Shown here: positions 8,128 through 17,985 of the stretch, piece after piece
Position numbering within the stretch: position 1 is the first letter of the stretch
Layout: each line of letters opens with the position of its first letter
NCBI GenBank assembly: GCA_963783785.1
Contig: CAWAOQ010000006.1
Span: forward strand, 1-64,000
DNA from: CADEEN01 sp963783785
GTDB taxonomy: Bacteria; Pseudomonadota; Gammaproteobacteria; Burkholderiales; Burkholderiaceae_C
Length of the DNA: 64,000 nt
Direction: 5' to 3'
Notes under the pieces: model-generated
What the model was told of the DNA's origin: nothing
Database searches by the model: none
The model's input: the letters and a program-made list of their open reading frames with translations, nothing else
Made by a program: the position numbers and the translations under genes

Positions 8128-10172
8128 GGTGTGGCAAGCATACGCAAGAGCGCCGCTTCGTCGATCACCTTCACGCCGAGTTCCTGCGCACGGTCGAGCT
8201 TGCTGCCGGCCTGCTCACCGGCGACCACGAAGTTCGTCTTCTTCGACACCGAGCCCGCCACCTTGCCGCCGGCACCTTCGATCATCGCCTTGGCGTCCTC
8301 GCGGGTCAGCGTCGGCAGGGTGCCGGTGAGCACGAAGGTCTGGCCCGCGAGGGGCTTGGGCGACAGGTCGCCATCGCCGTCGTGCTCGGGCCAGTGCACG
8401 CCCACCGCGCGCAGTTGCTCGACCACCTCGCGGTTGTGCGGCTGCGCGAAGAACACATGAATGCTTTGCGCAACCACCGGGCCGACGTCCTCGACGTCGA
8501 GAAGCTGCTCGACCCCGGCGTCCATCAGCCGATCGAGCGAACCGAAGTGCCGGGCCAGGTCCTTGGCCGTGGTCTCTCCGACGTGGCGGATGCCCAGCGC
8601 GTAGAGAAACCGCGCCAGCGTGGTGCGCTTGCTCTGCTCCAGCGCCGCGACGAGATTGGCCGCGCTCTTCTCACCCATGCGGTCCAGTGCAGCGAGCGAC
8701 GCCTCGTCCAGGCGGTACAGATCGGGCAGTGCACGGATCACGCCGCCATCGACCAACTGGTCGACCAGCTTGTCGCCCAGGCCCTCGATGTCCATCGCGC
8801 GCCGGCTGGCGAAATGCAGGATCGCCTGCTTGCGTTGCGCGGCGCAGAACAGCCCGCCGCTGCAGCGATGGTCGACGCCGCCCTTCTCGCGCACCACGGC
8901 GCTGCCACAGACAGGGCAGTGAGCGGGCATGCGGAAGTTGGGCACGTAGGTCGCGCGCTCGCCCGGCGCGCCGACGACCCGGCCGACGACTTCGGGGATC
9001 ACGTCACCGGCGCGACGCACGATCACCGTGTCGCCGATGCGCACGCCCTTGCGGCGCAACTCGAAGACGTTGTGCAGCGTGGCGTTGCTGATGGTGGTGC
9101 CACCGACGAACACCGGTTCGAGTTTGGCCACCGGCGTCAGCTTGCCGGTGCGACCGACCTGGATCTCGATGCCGTTCAAGCGGGTCTGCTGCTCCTGCGC
9201 CGGATACTTGTGCGCCACGGCCCAGCGCGGCTCGCGGGTCACGAAGCCGAGCTGCTGCTGCAGTGCGCGGCTGTCGACCTTGTAGACCACGCCGTCGATG
9301 TCGAACGGCAGCGCATCGCGCAGTGCGGCGATGCGGCGATGGAAGGCCACCAGCCCGGCGCCACCGTGCACCACGTCACGCTCGCGATTCACCGGCACAC
9401 CCATTGCGGCCAGCGCATCCAGCGTGGCACTGTGGCTGGCGGGGAGGTCCCAGCCCTGCACCTCGCCCACGCCGTAGGCGAAGAAACTGAGCGGGCGTTG
9501 CGCGGCGATCGCCGGGTCGAGCTGCCGCACCGCGCCGGCAGCGGCGTTGCGCGGATTGACGAAGGTCTTCTCGCCCTTGTCGCGCTGGCGCTGGTTGAGG
9601 GCTTCGAAGTCATCGCGCCGCAGGTAGACCTCGCCGCGCACTTCGAGCACTGGCGCCTTGCAGCCGCGCAGGCGCAACGGAATCGCACCGATGGTGCGGA
9701 TGTTCTGCGTCACGTCCTCGCCGGTTTCGCCGTCGCCGCGCGTCGCGGCCTGCACCAGCACGCCGCGCTCGTAGCGCAGGTTGATCGCCAGCCCGTCGAA
9801 CTTCAGCTCGCAGGCATAGGCCACCGGCGGCGCATCGGCGGCCAGGCCGAGTTCACGCCGCACCCTTGCGTCGAAGGCCTCGGCGCCGCCGGCCGTGGTG
9901 TCGGTCTCGGTGCGGATCGACAGCATCGGCACCGCATGGCGCACCGGCACGAAGCCGGCGAGCACCTTGCCGATCACGCGCTGCGTCGGCGAGTCGGCGG
10001 TGATCAGCTCGGGATGCGCGGCCTCGATCGACTGCAGCTCCTCGAACAGCCGGTCGTACTCGGCATCGGGGATCTCCGGTGCGTCGAGCACGTAATAGCG
10101 GTGCGCGTGGTACTGCAGCAGCTCGCGCAATTCGGCGGCGCGTCGGGCCGGGTCGGTGGCGCCGCTGCCCAT
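8124..10172 (-). CDS. ligA: NAD-dependent DNA ligase
   Basis: A 682-residue protein that seals nicks using NAD+, the normal length for the family. The domain order is canonical: Ia domain (HRYYVLDAPEIPDAEYD), adenylation domain with the lysine nucleophile in ELKFDGLAI, OB fold, Cys4 zinc finger (CPVCGS...C...C), helix-hairpin-helix repeats and a C-terminal BRCT domain (FVLTGTLPTLTREDAK to the end). The ATG at 10172 is used because the domain begins there, 31 bases after zipA. Gene order smc-zipA-ligA is typical of betaproteobacteria. Confidence 0.97.
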   Translation of the reverse strand: MGSGATDPARRAAELRELLQYHAHRYYVLDAPEIPDAEYDRLFEELQSIEAAHPELITADSPTQRVIGKVLAGFVPVRHAVPMLSIRTETDTTAGGAEAFDARVRRELGLAADAPPVAYACELKFDGLAINLRYERGVLVQAATRGDGETGEDVTQNIRTIGAIPLRLRGCKAPVLEVRGEVYLRRDDFEALNQRQRDKGEKTFVNPRNAAAGAVRQLDPAIAAQRPLSFFAYGVGEVQGWDLPASHSATLDALAAMGVPVNRERDVVHGGAGLVAFHRRIAALRDALPFDIDGVVYKVDSRALQQQLGFVTREPRWAVAHKYPAQEQQTRLNGIEIQVGRTGKLTPVAKLEPVFVGGTTISNATLHNVFELRRKGVRIGDTVIVRRAGDVIPEVVGRVVGAPGERATYVPNFRMPAHCPVCGSAVVREKGGVDHRCSGGLFCAAQRKQAILHFASRRAMDIEGLGDKLVDQLVDGGVIRALPDLYRLDEASLAALDRMGEKSAANLVAALEQSKRTTLARFLYALGIRHVGETTAKDLARHFGSLDRLMDAGVEQLLDVEDVGPVVAQSIHVFFAQPHNREVVEQLRAVGVHWPEHDGDGDLSPKPLAGQTFVLTGTLPTLTREDAKAMIEGAGGKVAGSVSKKTNFVVAGEQAGSKLDRAQELGVKVIDEAALLRMLATP

Positions 10173-10203
10173 CACAACCCGACCGCGGGCCGTTGCAGCC
10201 GGC

Positions 10204-11229
10204 TCACTGGAACAGGCGCCGCGCGACCGGCGTGCCGGCGGCCATGTCGCGCGATTCAAGTGCGCGGTAGAGCTTGTCGAGCTCCTGGGCGATCGAGGCA
10301 AAGTGCTGCAGCGTCAGCGGGCGGCCGTCGTCGTCGACCGCCGTCGCGTCCATGTCTTCGGTCAACGCGCGGATCGCCTGGTGCCAGGCCGCGAACGGCT
10401 CGGCGCTCTCGGGCGACTGCGCCACGTCGAGCGTCAGCACCAGCTCGCGCACCGCCGCCTGCGCCGGATCGTCGGCCAACGCGGCCTGGGCATCGAAGGA
10501 CAACACCAGCAACGGCGGCGCGCCCTCTTCGCTGGTCGGCAGCACCAGCCGGCCGGCCTGCGCGCCGGACACGAAACCATGGCGTTGCCCGCACTGCTGG
10601 ATGTAGCCCACCGACCAGGCCACGCTGTTGGCCCGCAGCCGCACCGACAGCGTCGCATCGTGCGGGCTGGCAAAGCCGTCGAGCTCGCGCGCGCGGCCCA
10701 CCACGTCGAGCATGTCGGGAAAGTCGGGCACGGCACCGATCGCATCGGCGAAGGCCTGCACCTTCTGCACGAACTCGGAGTACTCGATCTCGTTCAACGC
10801 GCCGCTGCGGCTGGCCAGTTGCACGCCGGCCTGCAACTCGCTGTAGCGCTGGCCGAGCGCCAGCATCTCCCACTCGCCGGTGGCTGCGTTCAGGCCCTCG
10901 ACGTGGAACGGCTTGGTGCCGGCGCGGCGCGACGCAGGCAGGTGTGCCAACAGCATTTCGCCGCTGACCGGCGCTTCGAGCGCCAGCGTGGCAATGGCGT
11001 CGATCAACGCATCGATGCGGGCGCCGACGCGGCGCGGTGCGCTCGGCACCGGCAACACGGTCGCGTCCGGCAGCGTGCCGAGCGAAGGTTCGACGCGCTC
11101 CGGCGTGGCCACCGCGACCTCGGCCACCGCCCGCCGCGGCCGCGCGCGGCGTGCGCTCCAGACACCATGCGCGGCCAGTGCCGCCAGCACCGCGATGGCG
11201 ACCAACACAAGGGCGGTGGTGAGCGTCAT
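10204..11229 (-). CDS. zipA: ZipA-like cell division protein
   Basis: A 341-residue protein. An N-terminal transmembrane anchor (about residues 4-24, LVLVAIAVLAALAAHGV) is followed by a basic/proline-rich linker and a C-terminal ZipA-type FtsZ-binding domain (about 190-330, with MDVVG-like DMLDVVGRARELDGF). It is expected to tether FtsZ to the inner membrane during division. The linker is shorter than in enterobacteria. Location between smc and ligA supports the assignment. Confidence 0.85.
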   Translation of the reverse strand: MTLTTALVLVAIAVLAALAAHGVWSARRARPRRAVAEVAVATPERVEPSLGTLPDATVLPVPSAPRRVGARIDALIDAIATLALEAPVSGEMLLAHLPASRRAGTKPFHVEGLNAATGEWEMLALGQRYSELQAGVQLASRSGALNEIEYSEFVQKVQAFADAIGAVPDFPDMLDVVGRARELDGFASPHDATLSVRLRANSVAWSVGYIQQCGQRHGFVSGAQAGRLVLPTSEEGAPPLLVLSFDAQAALADDPAQAAVRELVLTLDVAQSPESAEPFAAWHQAIRALTEDMDATAVDDDGRPLTLQHFASIAQELDKLYRALESRDMAAGTPVARRLFQ

Positions 11230-11319
11230 CCGTGCGACCTCGGGCCTGCGCCGCGCTGATCCCGGCCAAGCGGCCGCATCGCGTCGCGAGCCATCGGCCG
11301 GGTCGGGAGGGATGCCATC

Positions 11320-14300
11320 CTAGGCCGCCTCGGCCAGGGTGACCGCCACGTCCATGTCCACCGTGACGATGCGCGAAACGCCCTGCTCCTGCATCGTCAC
11401 GCCGATCAACTGGCGCGCCATCTCCATCGCGATCTTGTTGTGGCTGATGAACAGGAACTGGGTGGCTTGGCTCATCTCGGTGACGAGCTTCGCATAGCGC
11501 TCGGTATTGGCATCGTCCAGCGGTGCGTCGACCTCGTCGAGCAGGCAGAACGGCGCCGGATTCAACTGGAAGATCGCGAACACCAGCGCGATCGCGGTCA
11601 GGGCCTTCTCGCCGCCCGACAGCAGGTGGATGGTGCTGTTCTTCTTGCCCGGTGGCTGCGCCATCACCTGCACGCCGGCATCGAGGATCTCGTCGCCGGT
11701 CATCACGAGCCTGGCCGTGCCGCCGCCGAACAGCGTCGGGAACATGCGGCCGAAGTGCCCGTTGACCTGGTTGAAGGTCTGTGCCAGCAGCTCGCGCGTC
11801 TCGAGATCGATCTTGTGGATCGCCCCTTCGAGCGTGGCGATGGCCTCGGCCAGGTCGGCGTTCTGCGCATCGAGGAAGTTCTTGCGCTCGCGCGAGGTCG
11901 TCAACTCTTCCAGCGCGGCCATGTTCACCGCACCGAGCGCAGCGATGTCGCGGTTGATGCGGTCGATCTCGCCCTGCAGGCCCGCCAGCTTCACGCCGCC
12001 GTCGGCGATCGACTGCTCCAGCGCGGCCATGTCGACCGCGGCGGCCGTCAGTTGCTCGAGGTACTGCGCGCCGCCGAGCGACGCCGCCTGCTGTTCGAGC
12101 TGCAGCTTGGTGATCTTCTCGCGCAGCGGCTCGAGGCTGCGCTCGATCGTCAGGCGCTGCTCGTCGAGGCCGCGCAGCTTGGCCGACAGGTCGTCGTACT
12201 GGCTGCGTTGCGCGCCCAGTGCAGCTTCGCGTTCGAGCTTCAGCGCCAGCGCGGTCTGCAGGCCGGCTTGCGCGGCGGCGTCGTCGAGCGCGGCCAGCTC
12301 GGCCTGCAACTGTTCGGCCGTCTGGGCGTTGGCAGCGACCTGCTCGGCGGCGGCATCGATCGCGCGCTGCAGTTCGCCGCGCCGCGCGGCCAGCGTGCGG
12401 GCGTGGAACTGCGCCTCCTGCGCCTGGCGCTCGAGCGCGCGGGCCTGTTCGCGGGCCGCAGCGAGCGCGCGTTCGGCGGCGATCACTGCTTCGTCGAGTT
12501 CGGCGTGGCGCTCCTGCGTCACGCCGAGCTGCATGTCGAGTTCCTCGAAGCGCGCCTCGCCGGTGGCGCGGCGTTCGGCCAGGGCCTCGAGCTGGATGTC
12601 GAGCTCGGCCAGCTCCTCGTCGAGCTGGCTGCTGCGCGCCTGCGTGGCCTCGGCCAGTTGCGCCAACTGCAGCAACTCGACCTGCAATTGGTGGGTCCGG
12701 GTCTGCGCCTCGCCGGCCTCGCGGCGCACGCTGGCCAGCTTCAGCGAGGCCTCGGTGTAGGCTGCCTCGCTGCGCACGAGGGCGCTGCGGGCCTCGTCGG
12801 CGATGAGGGCCTGTGCCCGCTGCTGGCGCTCGAGGTTCTCGATCTCCTGCGCGCGCGCCAGCATGCCGGCCTGTTCGCTGTCGGGGGCGTAGAACGCAAC
12901 GGCGAACTGCGACACCGCATGGCCCTCGCGGGTCATGATGACCTCGCCGTGCGTCAGCTTGCCGCGGCTGGCCAGCGCCTCGTCGAGGTCGGCGGCGGTA
13001 TAGACGCCTTCGAGCCAGTCGTTGAGCAGCGCCTTCAGCCCGGCGTCCGACAGGCGCAGCAGGTCCGACAGGCGCGGAAGGGTCTGATGCAGATCGACGC
13101 TCGCACCGCCTGACGGCGCTCGGGCGATCGCCGCGGCCGGCTTGGTATAGAAGGCCAGCTTGGCCGGCGGGGCATCCGCGGCGAAGGCGCGAACGGTCTC
13201 GACGCGGCCGACTTCGAGCGCGTTCAGCCGCTCGCGCAAGGCGGCCTCGAGCGCGGTCTCCCAGCCGGACTCGATGTGCACCCGGGTCCACAGGCCCTGC
13301 AGGCCGTCCAGGCCGTGACGCGCCAGCCAGGGCTTCAGCTTGCCCTCGGTCTGCACCTTCTCCTGCAGCGCGCGCAATGCGTCCAGCCGCGCACTGATGT
13401 CGGCCTGCTTGCCGGCTTCGCGGTTGGCCGCGGCCTGCTGCTGGCGACGCTGCTCGTCGAGCGCCGGGACTTCGTCGCTCAATGCGGCGAGCCGGGCCTC
13501 GACGACGGCCCGCGCTGCGTCGGCCTCGCCGCTCGATGCCTTCAGCGCGGACAGCCTGGCTTCGTCGGGCGCGCCGAGGCCCTGGCGCTCGGCGGCCAGG
13601 CGCTCGCGGCGGCTGCGCAGCGCGCGCGACTGCTCGTCCACGTTGCGGCCCTCGGCGGCCAGCAGCCCGATCTGCTGCTGCACCTCGGCCACCTTGTTGC
13701 GCTGCTCGCTGCTGCGCGCCTGCGCGCTGCGCAACGCGTCGTCGAGCGCGGGCTGCTGTTGCGCCTGCTCTTCGGCCTGCGCGGCCAGCAACTCGCTCTG
13801 TTCCTCGGCGGCGGTGATCTGATCGGCGGTCGCCGCCAGTTCGTTCTGCGCATCGCTGCTGCGCTGTTGCCAGGCCGCGTCCTGCGCCTGCAGCTCGCTG
13901 ATGCGCTGCGCCGCGCGCTGGCGGCTGTCGACCACGTAGCGGATGCGTTCTTCGAGCCGGCTGACCTCGAGCGCCGCCTCGGCCAGCAGCCCCTGCGCGC
14001 CGTGCAGGCCATCGCCGGCCTGGTAGTGCGCCTGGCGCACCGTCTCCAGTTCGGCCTCGACCTGGCGCAGCTGCGCGATGCGCGCCTCCAGTGCCGTGGC
14101 TGCATCGGCAGCGTTCTTGCTGACGCGCGCTTCCTCGTTCGCCGCGTCGCGGTGCTTCAGGAACCACAGCTGGTGCAACTTGAGCGCACCCTCGTCCTGC
14201 AGCGCGCGGTACTGCTGCGCCACCTTGGCCTGGGACTCGAGCTTGTCGAGGTTGGCATTCAGCTCGCGCAGGATGTCTTCGACGCGAACGAGGTTCTCGC

Positions 14301-14862
14301 GCGTGTCCTTCAGCCGGTTCTCGGTCTCGCGGCGACGCTCCTTGTACTTCGAGACGCCGGCCGCTTCCTCGAGGAACATGCGCAGCTCTTCGGGCTTGCT
14401 CTCGATGATGCGGCTGATCGTGCCCTGGCCGATGATGGCGTAGGCCCGGGGCCCGAGGCCGGTGCCGAGGAACACGTCCTGCACGTCGCGGCGGCGCACC
14501 GGCTGGTTGTTGATGTAGTAGCTCGAGTTGCCATCGCGCGTCAGCACACGCTTGACGGCGATCTCGGCGAACTGGTTCCACTGTCCGCCGGCACGCGCGT
14601 CGGCGTTGTCGAACACCAGCTCGACGCTGGCCCGGCTGGCCGGCTTGCGCTGGCCCGAGCCGTTGAAGATCACGTCCTGCATCGATTCGCCGCGCAACTC
14701 GCTGGCTTTGCTCTCACCGAGGACCCAGCGCACCGCGTCCATGATGTTCGACTTGCCGCAGCCGTTGGGCCCGACCACGCCGACGAGTTGGCCCGGAAGC
14801 TGGAACGTGGTCGGTTCGGCGAAGGACTTGAAGCCCGAGAGTTTGATCGAATTCAGGCGCAT
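11320..14862 (-). CDS. smc: chromosome segregation protein SMC
   Basis: A 1180-residue condensin ATPase of standard length. Walker A GPNGCGKSN is near residue 32, followed by a long coiled coil rich in Ala/Glu/Gln/Arg. The central hinge (about 500-650) contains DGLQGLWTRVHIESGWE. After the second coiled coil come the signature LLSGGEKALTAIAL and Walker B FCLLDEVDAPLDD. The gene is unbroken. A GC-rich hairpin (14881-14905) lies about 19 bases before the ATG. smc heads the zipA-ligA-mak-def run. Confidence 0.97.
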   Translation of the reverse strand: MRLNSIKLSGFKSFAEPTTFQLPGQLVGVVGPNGCGKSNIMDAVRWVLGESKASELRGESMQDVIFNGSGQRKPASRASVELVFDNADARAGGQWNQFAEIAVKRVLTRDGNSSYYINNQPVRRRDVQDVFLGTGLGPRAYAIIGQGTISRIIESKPEELRMFLEEAAGVSKYKERRRETENRLKDTRENLVRVEDILRELNANLDKLESQAKVAQQYRALQDEGALKLHQLWFLKHRDAANEEARVSKNAADAATALEARIAQLRQVEAELETVRQAHYQAGDGLHGAQGLLAEAALEVSRLEERIRYVVDSRQRAAQRISELQAQDAAWQQRSSDAQNELAATADQITAAEEQSELLAAQAEEQAQQQPALDDALRSAQARSSEQRNKVAEVQQQIGLLAAEGRNVDEQSRALRSRRERLAAERQGLGAPDEARLSALKASSGEADAARAVVEARLAALSDEVPALDEQRRQQQAAANREAGKQADISARLDALRALQEKVQTEGKLKPWLARHGLDGLQGLWTRVHIESGWETALEAALRERLNALEVGRVETVRAFAADAPPAKLAFYTKPAAAIARAPSGGASVDLHQTLPRLSDLLRLSDAGLKALLNDWLEGVYTAADLDEALASRGKLTHGEVIMTREGHAVSQFAVAFYAPDSEQAGMLARAQEIENLERQQRAQALIADEARSALVRSEAAYTEASLKLASVRREAGEAQTRTHQLQVELLQLAQLAEATQARSSQLDEELAELDIQLEALAERRATGEARFEELDMQLGVTQERHAELDEAVIAAERALAAAREQARALERQAQEAQFHARTLAARRGELQRAIDAAAEQVAANAQTAEQLQAELAALDDAAAQAGLQTALALKLEREAALGAQRSQYDDLSAKLRGLDEQRLTIERSLEPLREKITKLQLEQQAASLGGAQYLEQLTAAAVDMAALEQSIADGGVKLAGLQGEIDRINRDIAALGAVNMAALEELTTSRERKNFLDAQNADLAEAIATLEGAIHKIDLETRELLAQTFNQVNGHFGRMFPTLFGGGTARLVMTGDEILDAGVQVMAQPPGKKNSTIHLLSGGEKALTAIALVFAIFQLNPAPFCLLDEVDAPLDDANTERYAKLVTEMSQATQFLFISHNKIAMEMARQLIGVTMQEQGVSRIVTVDMDVAVTLAEAA

Positions 14863-15014
14863 GGGCGGGCCGCAATGAGCAACGGCGGCGAGAGCCGCCG
14901 CCGTTGCCAAGTGATTGATTCGTAAGGAAAAACTCGCTTCTTCGTGACGCTGCGAGGCGGCCGGATGATACCATCGCGGCCCCCTGGATCCGAGCCTCAG
15001 CCAGCCCCTGCCCC

Positions 15015-15464
15015 ATGGCCAAGACCTCCCCCAAGCAAAGGCCGATGCCGGTCAACCCGCCCAGCGCGCCGAGCAAGGAACTGCACGTGTTCCCCAATCC
15101 GGCGCCGCAGCGTGACTACACCATCCGCTTCGCCATCGACGAGTTCACCTGCCTGTGTCCGCTGACCGGCCAGCCCGACTTCGCGCGCTTTCGCATCGAG
15201 ATGGTCTGCGACCGGCTGTGCGTCGAGTTGAAGAGCCTGAAGATGTACTTCTGGAGCTACCGCAACGAGGGCGCGTTCCACGAGAAGGTCACCAACACCA
15301 TCCTCGACGACATCGTCGAGGCGACCCGACCGCGCTTCGTGCGCATCAGCGCCGAGTGGAACGTGCGCGGCGGCATCTACACCGACGTGGTCGCCGAATA
15401 CCGCAAGAAGGGCTGGAAGCCGGCAGCGCCGGTGGCGTTGCCGTCGTCGCAGGTCGATGACTGA
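15015..15464 (+). CDS. queF: NADPH-dependent preQ0 reductase
   Basis: A 149-residue type I (short) QueF, which reduces 7-cyano-7-deazaguanine to preQ1 in queuosine synthesis. The catalytic Cys lies in TCLCPLTGQPDFA, followed by the family motif ELKSLKMYFWSYRNEGAFHE. It is divergent from smc across a 152-base gap with no clear preQ1 riboswitch. The last eight bases overlap the start of the next gene, so the two are probably translated together. Confidence 0.96.
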   Translation: MAKTSPKQRPMPVNPPSAPSKELHVFPNPAPQRDYTIRFAIDEFTCLCPLTGQPDFARFRIEMVCDRLCVELKSLKMYFWSYRNEGAFHEKVTNTILDDIVEATRPRFVRISAEWNVRGGIYTDVVAEYRKKGWKPAAPVALPSSQVDD

Positions 15465-15885
15465 GGCCGCCGCGCGCCCCGCGTACCAGAAGTTCGCCGT
15501 CAACGTGGCCCCCAGCCGCATCGACGGCCAGGGTGCCTTCGCCGCCGAACCGATCCCACCGCGCCTGAAGATCGGCGAGATCCGCGGCGAATCGATCAGC
15601 GTGGCCGAGGCGCGCATCCGCGCCACCCGGCATGAGCGGATCATGATCGTCGAGGTGTCGCAGAAGAAGGCGATCGACTTCTCGAAGTCATCCGACCCGA
15701 TGCGCTACACCAACCACAGCTGCCAGCCCAACGCGCGGCTGTGCATCCGTCAGGGCCGGGTCGAGTTCTATGCGCTGACCGCGATCGCCGTGGGCGAAGA
15801 AATCACCGTCGACTACGGCGAGACGCACCACGAAGGCAAGCTCGCCTGCCGCTGCGGCGCACCGGGTTGCGTGGGCCGCCTGTAG
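15457..15885 (+). CDS. SET-domain protein (putative protein-lysine methyltransferase)
   Basis: A 142-residue compact SET domain. SxxRIDGQGAFA is near the N terminus, the NHSCQPNA motif (about residue 87) and GEEITVDYGE form the SAM site and pseudoknot, and a post-SET CRCGAPGC motif could bind zinc together with an upstream Cys. It overlaps queF by eight bases. Bacterial SET proteins of this size modify unknown targets; a link to queuosine is only positional. Confidence 0.85.
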   Translation: MTEAAARPAYQKFAVNVAPSRIDGQGAFAAEPIPPRLKIGEIRGESISVAEARIRATRHERIMIVEVSQKKAIDFSKSSDPMRYTNHSCQPNARLCIRQGRVEFYALTAIAVGEEITVDYGETHHEGKLACRCGAPGCVGRL

Positions 15886-15912
15886 GCGGCGTGCTCGCCT
15901 ATCATCGATCGC

Positions 15913-17136
15913 ATGAATCCGTTGCTGGCGCGACTGCAGCCGTACCCGTTCGAGCGCCTGCGCGCGCTCACCGCCGGCATCGTGCCGTCGCCTGCGCACC
16001 GGCCGATCAGCCTGGGCATCGGCGAGCCGCGTCATGCCACGCCGGCGCTGATCGAACAGGCACTGGTGGCCGGCCTCAAGGGGCTGTCGAGCTACCCCGC
16101 CACCGCCGGCGAGCCGCGCTTGCGCGAAGCGATCGCCGGCTGGCTGCAGCGGCGCTACGGCGTGGCGCTCGATGCGGCGACGCAGGTGTTGCCGGTCAAC
16201 GGCTCGCGCGAGGCGCTGTTCGCGCTGGCGCAAACCGTGATCGACCCGACACGTCCCGGCGCCACGGTGGTCTGCCCCAACCCCTTCTATCAGATCTATG
16301 AAGGCGCGGCGCTGCTCGCGGGCGCGCAGACGGCGTTCGCCAACAGCGACCCGGCGCGCAACTTCGCGGCCGATTGGTCACAGATCGACGCCGCCACCTG
16401 GGCCCGCACGCAACTGCTCTACGTCTGCTCGCCCGGCAACCCGACCGGCGCGGTGATGCCGCTCGACGAGTGGCGCGCGCTGTTCGAGCTGTCCGACCGC
16501 CATGGCTTCGTGATCGCCAGCGACGAGTGCTACAGCGAGATCTACTTCCGCGACGAGCCGCCGCTCGGCGCGCTGCAAGCGGCCAGGTTGCTCGGTCGCG
16601 ACGACTTCCGTCGCCTCGTCGTCTTCAGCAGCCTGTCCAAGCGCAGCAACGTGCCGGGGATGCGCTCGGGCTTCGTCGCCGGCGACGCTGCCGTGCTGAA
16701 GAACTTCCTGCTCTACCGCACCTACCACGGCAGCGCGATGAGCCCGGTGGTGCAGGCGGCGAGCATCGCGGCCTGGAACGACGAGGCCCACGTGCTGGCC
16801 AACCGCGAGCTCTATCGCGCCAAGTTCGCGAAGGTCACGCCGATGCTCGCCAGCGTGCTCGACGTGGCCCTGCCCGACGCGGGGTTCTACCTGTGGGCCG
16901 CCGTGCCCCGGAGTCGCCAGGACGCCAGCGCAGGCGGCGTCGGGGACGATGTCGCCTTCGCCGTCGGCCTGCTGGCTCAATACAATGTGGCGGTCCTTCC
17001 GGGCAGCCTGCTCGCGCGCGACGCCCACGGCGCGAATCCCGGCCGCGGCCGCATCCGCATGGCACTGGTGGCCGGCGTCGACGAATGCGTCGAAGCGGCC
17101 CAGCGCATCGTCTCCTTCACCCGAACCCTGCCATGA
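15913..17136 (+). CDS. dapC: succinyldiaminopimelate transaminase
   Basis: A 407-residue fold-type-I aminotransferase of the lysine/peptidoglycan DAP pathway. Visible motifs are GIGEPRH near residue 37, NPFYQIY, SPGNPTGAVM, ASDECYSEIY and the PLP lysine in SSLSKRSNVPGMR. DapC assignment over other class I aminotransferases rests on adjacency to dapD and dapE. Its TGA overlaps the dapD ATG (ATGA at 17133-17136). Confidence 0.92.
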   Translation: MNPLLARLQPYPFERLRALTAGIVPSPAHRPISLGIGEPRHATPALIEQALVAGLKGLSSYPATAGEPRLREAIAGWLQRRYGVALDAATQVLPVNGSREALFALAQTVIDPTRPGATVVCPNPFYQIYEGAALLAGAQTAFANSDPARNFAADWSQIDAATWARTQLLYVCSPGNPTGAVMPLDEWRALFELSDRHGFVIASDECYSEIYFRDEPPLGALQAARLLGRDDFRRLVVFSSLSKRSNVPGMRSGFVAGDAAVLKNFLLYRTYHGSAMSPVVQAASIAAWNDEAHVLANRELYRAKFAKVTPMLASVLDVALPDAGFYLWAAVPRSRQDASAGGVGDDVAFAVGLLAQYNVAVLPGSLLARDAHGANPGRGRIRMALVAGVDECVEAAQRIVSFTRTLP

Positions 17137-17955
17137 CACTTCAACTGCAGACCATCATCGACCACGCCTGGGATGCGCGCGCCAACCTCGACAGCCGTCA
17201 ACACGCCCGAACTGCGCGACGCGGTCGATCTCGTCATCGCCGACCTCAACAAGGGCCGCATCCGCGTGGCCGAGCGCCAGGGCGTCGGCCAGTGGACAGT
17301 GAACCAGTGGGTCAAGAAGGCGGTGCTGCTGAGTTTTCGGCTCAGTGACAACAAGGTCATTCGGGCCGGCGACCTCGGCTTCTTCGACAAGGTGCAGACG
17401 AAGTTCGCCAACCTCGACGAAGCCCAGATGCGCGCCACCGGCGTGCGCGTGGTGCCGCCGGCGGTGGCGCGGCGCGGCAGCTACATCGCGAAGAACGTGG
17501 TGCTGATGCCGAGCTACGTCAACATCGGCGCCTATGTCGACGAGGGCACGATGGTCGACACCTGGGCCACCGTGGGTTCGTGCGCGCAGATCGGCAAGAA
17601 CGTGCACCTGTCGGGCGGGGTCGGCATCGGCGGCGTGCTCGAGCCGCTGCAGGCCGGTCCGACGATCATCGAGGACAACTGCTTCATCGGCGCGCGCAGC
17701 GAGGTCGTCGAGGGCGTGATCGTCGAGGAAAACTCGGTGATCTCGATGGGCGTCTACATCGGCCAGAGCACCAAGATCTACGACCGCGCGAGCGGCGAAG
17801 TGAGCTATGGCCGCATTCCGGCCGGTTCGGTCGTGGTTTCCGGTAATTTGCCCAGTGCCGATGGCAAGTACTCGTTGTACTGTGCCGTCATCGTCAAGAA
17901 GGTGGACGCGCAGACGCGCGCCAAGACCAGCATCAATGAACTGCTGCGAGCCTGA
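17133..17955 (+). CDS. dapD: tetrahydrodipicolinate N-succinyltransferase, frameshifted near the start
   Basis: DapD succinylates tetrahydrodipicolinate. The N terminus MTLQLQTIIDHAWDARANLDS is read from 17133, but the rest (VNTPELRDAVDLVIADLN onward) is one frame away. Removing one C near 17195 joins them into about 273 residues, the normal length. The left-handed beta-helix hexapeptide region is clear (SYIAKNVVLMPSYVNIGAY, CFIGARSEVVEG) and the C terminus is intact. As this gene is essential in DAP synthesis, the break is most likely a sequence error. Confidence 0.95.
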
Positions 17956-17985
17956 GCCCGCGGCGCGATCCAGGAGCAGCAAGGC

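Noticed and set aside
10256..14581. A 1441-codon - strand frame across smc and zipA
   Set aside because: It is an out-of-frame shadow of smc and zipA, Arg/Gly-rich without motifs, while smc itself is complete.
14881..14905. GC-rich hairpin between smc and queF as a terminator
   Set aside because: No gene ends there on either strand; it lies in the smc leader, and no T-run follows.
14910..15014. preQ1 riboswitch upstream of queF
   Set aside because: The leader is short and I could not find the compact C-rich loop/A-rich tail arrangement of preQ1 switches.
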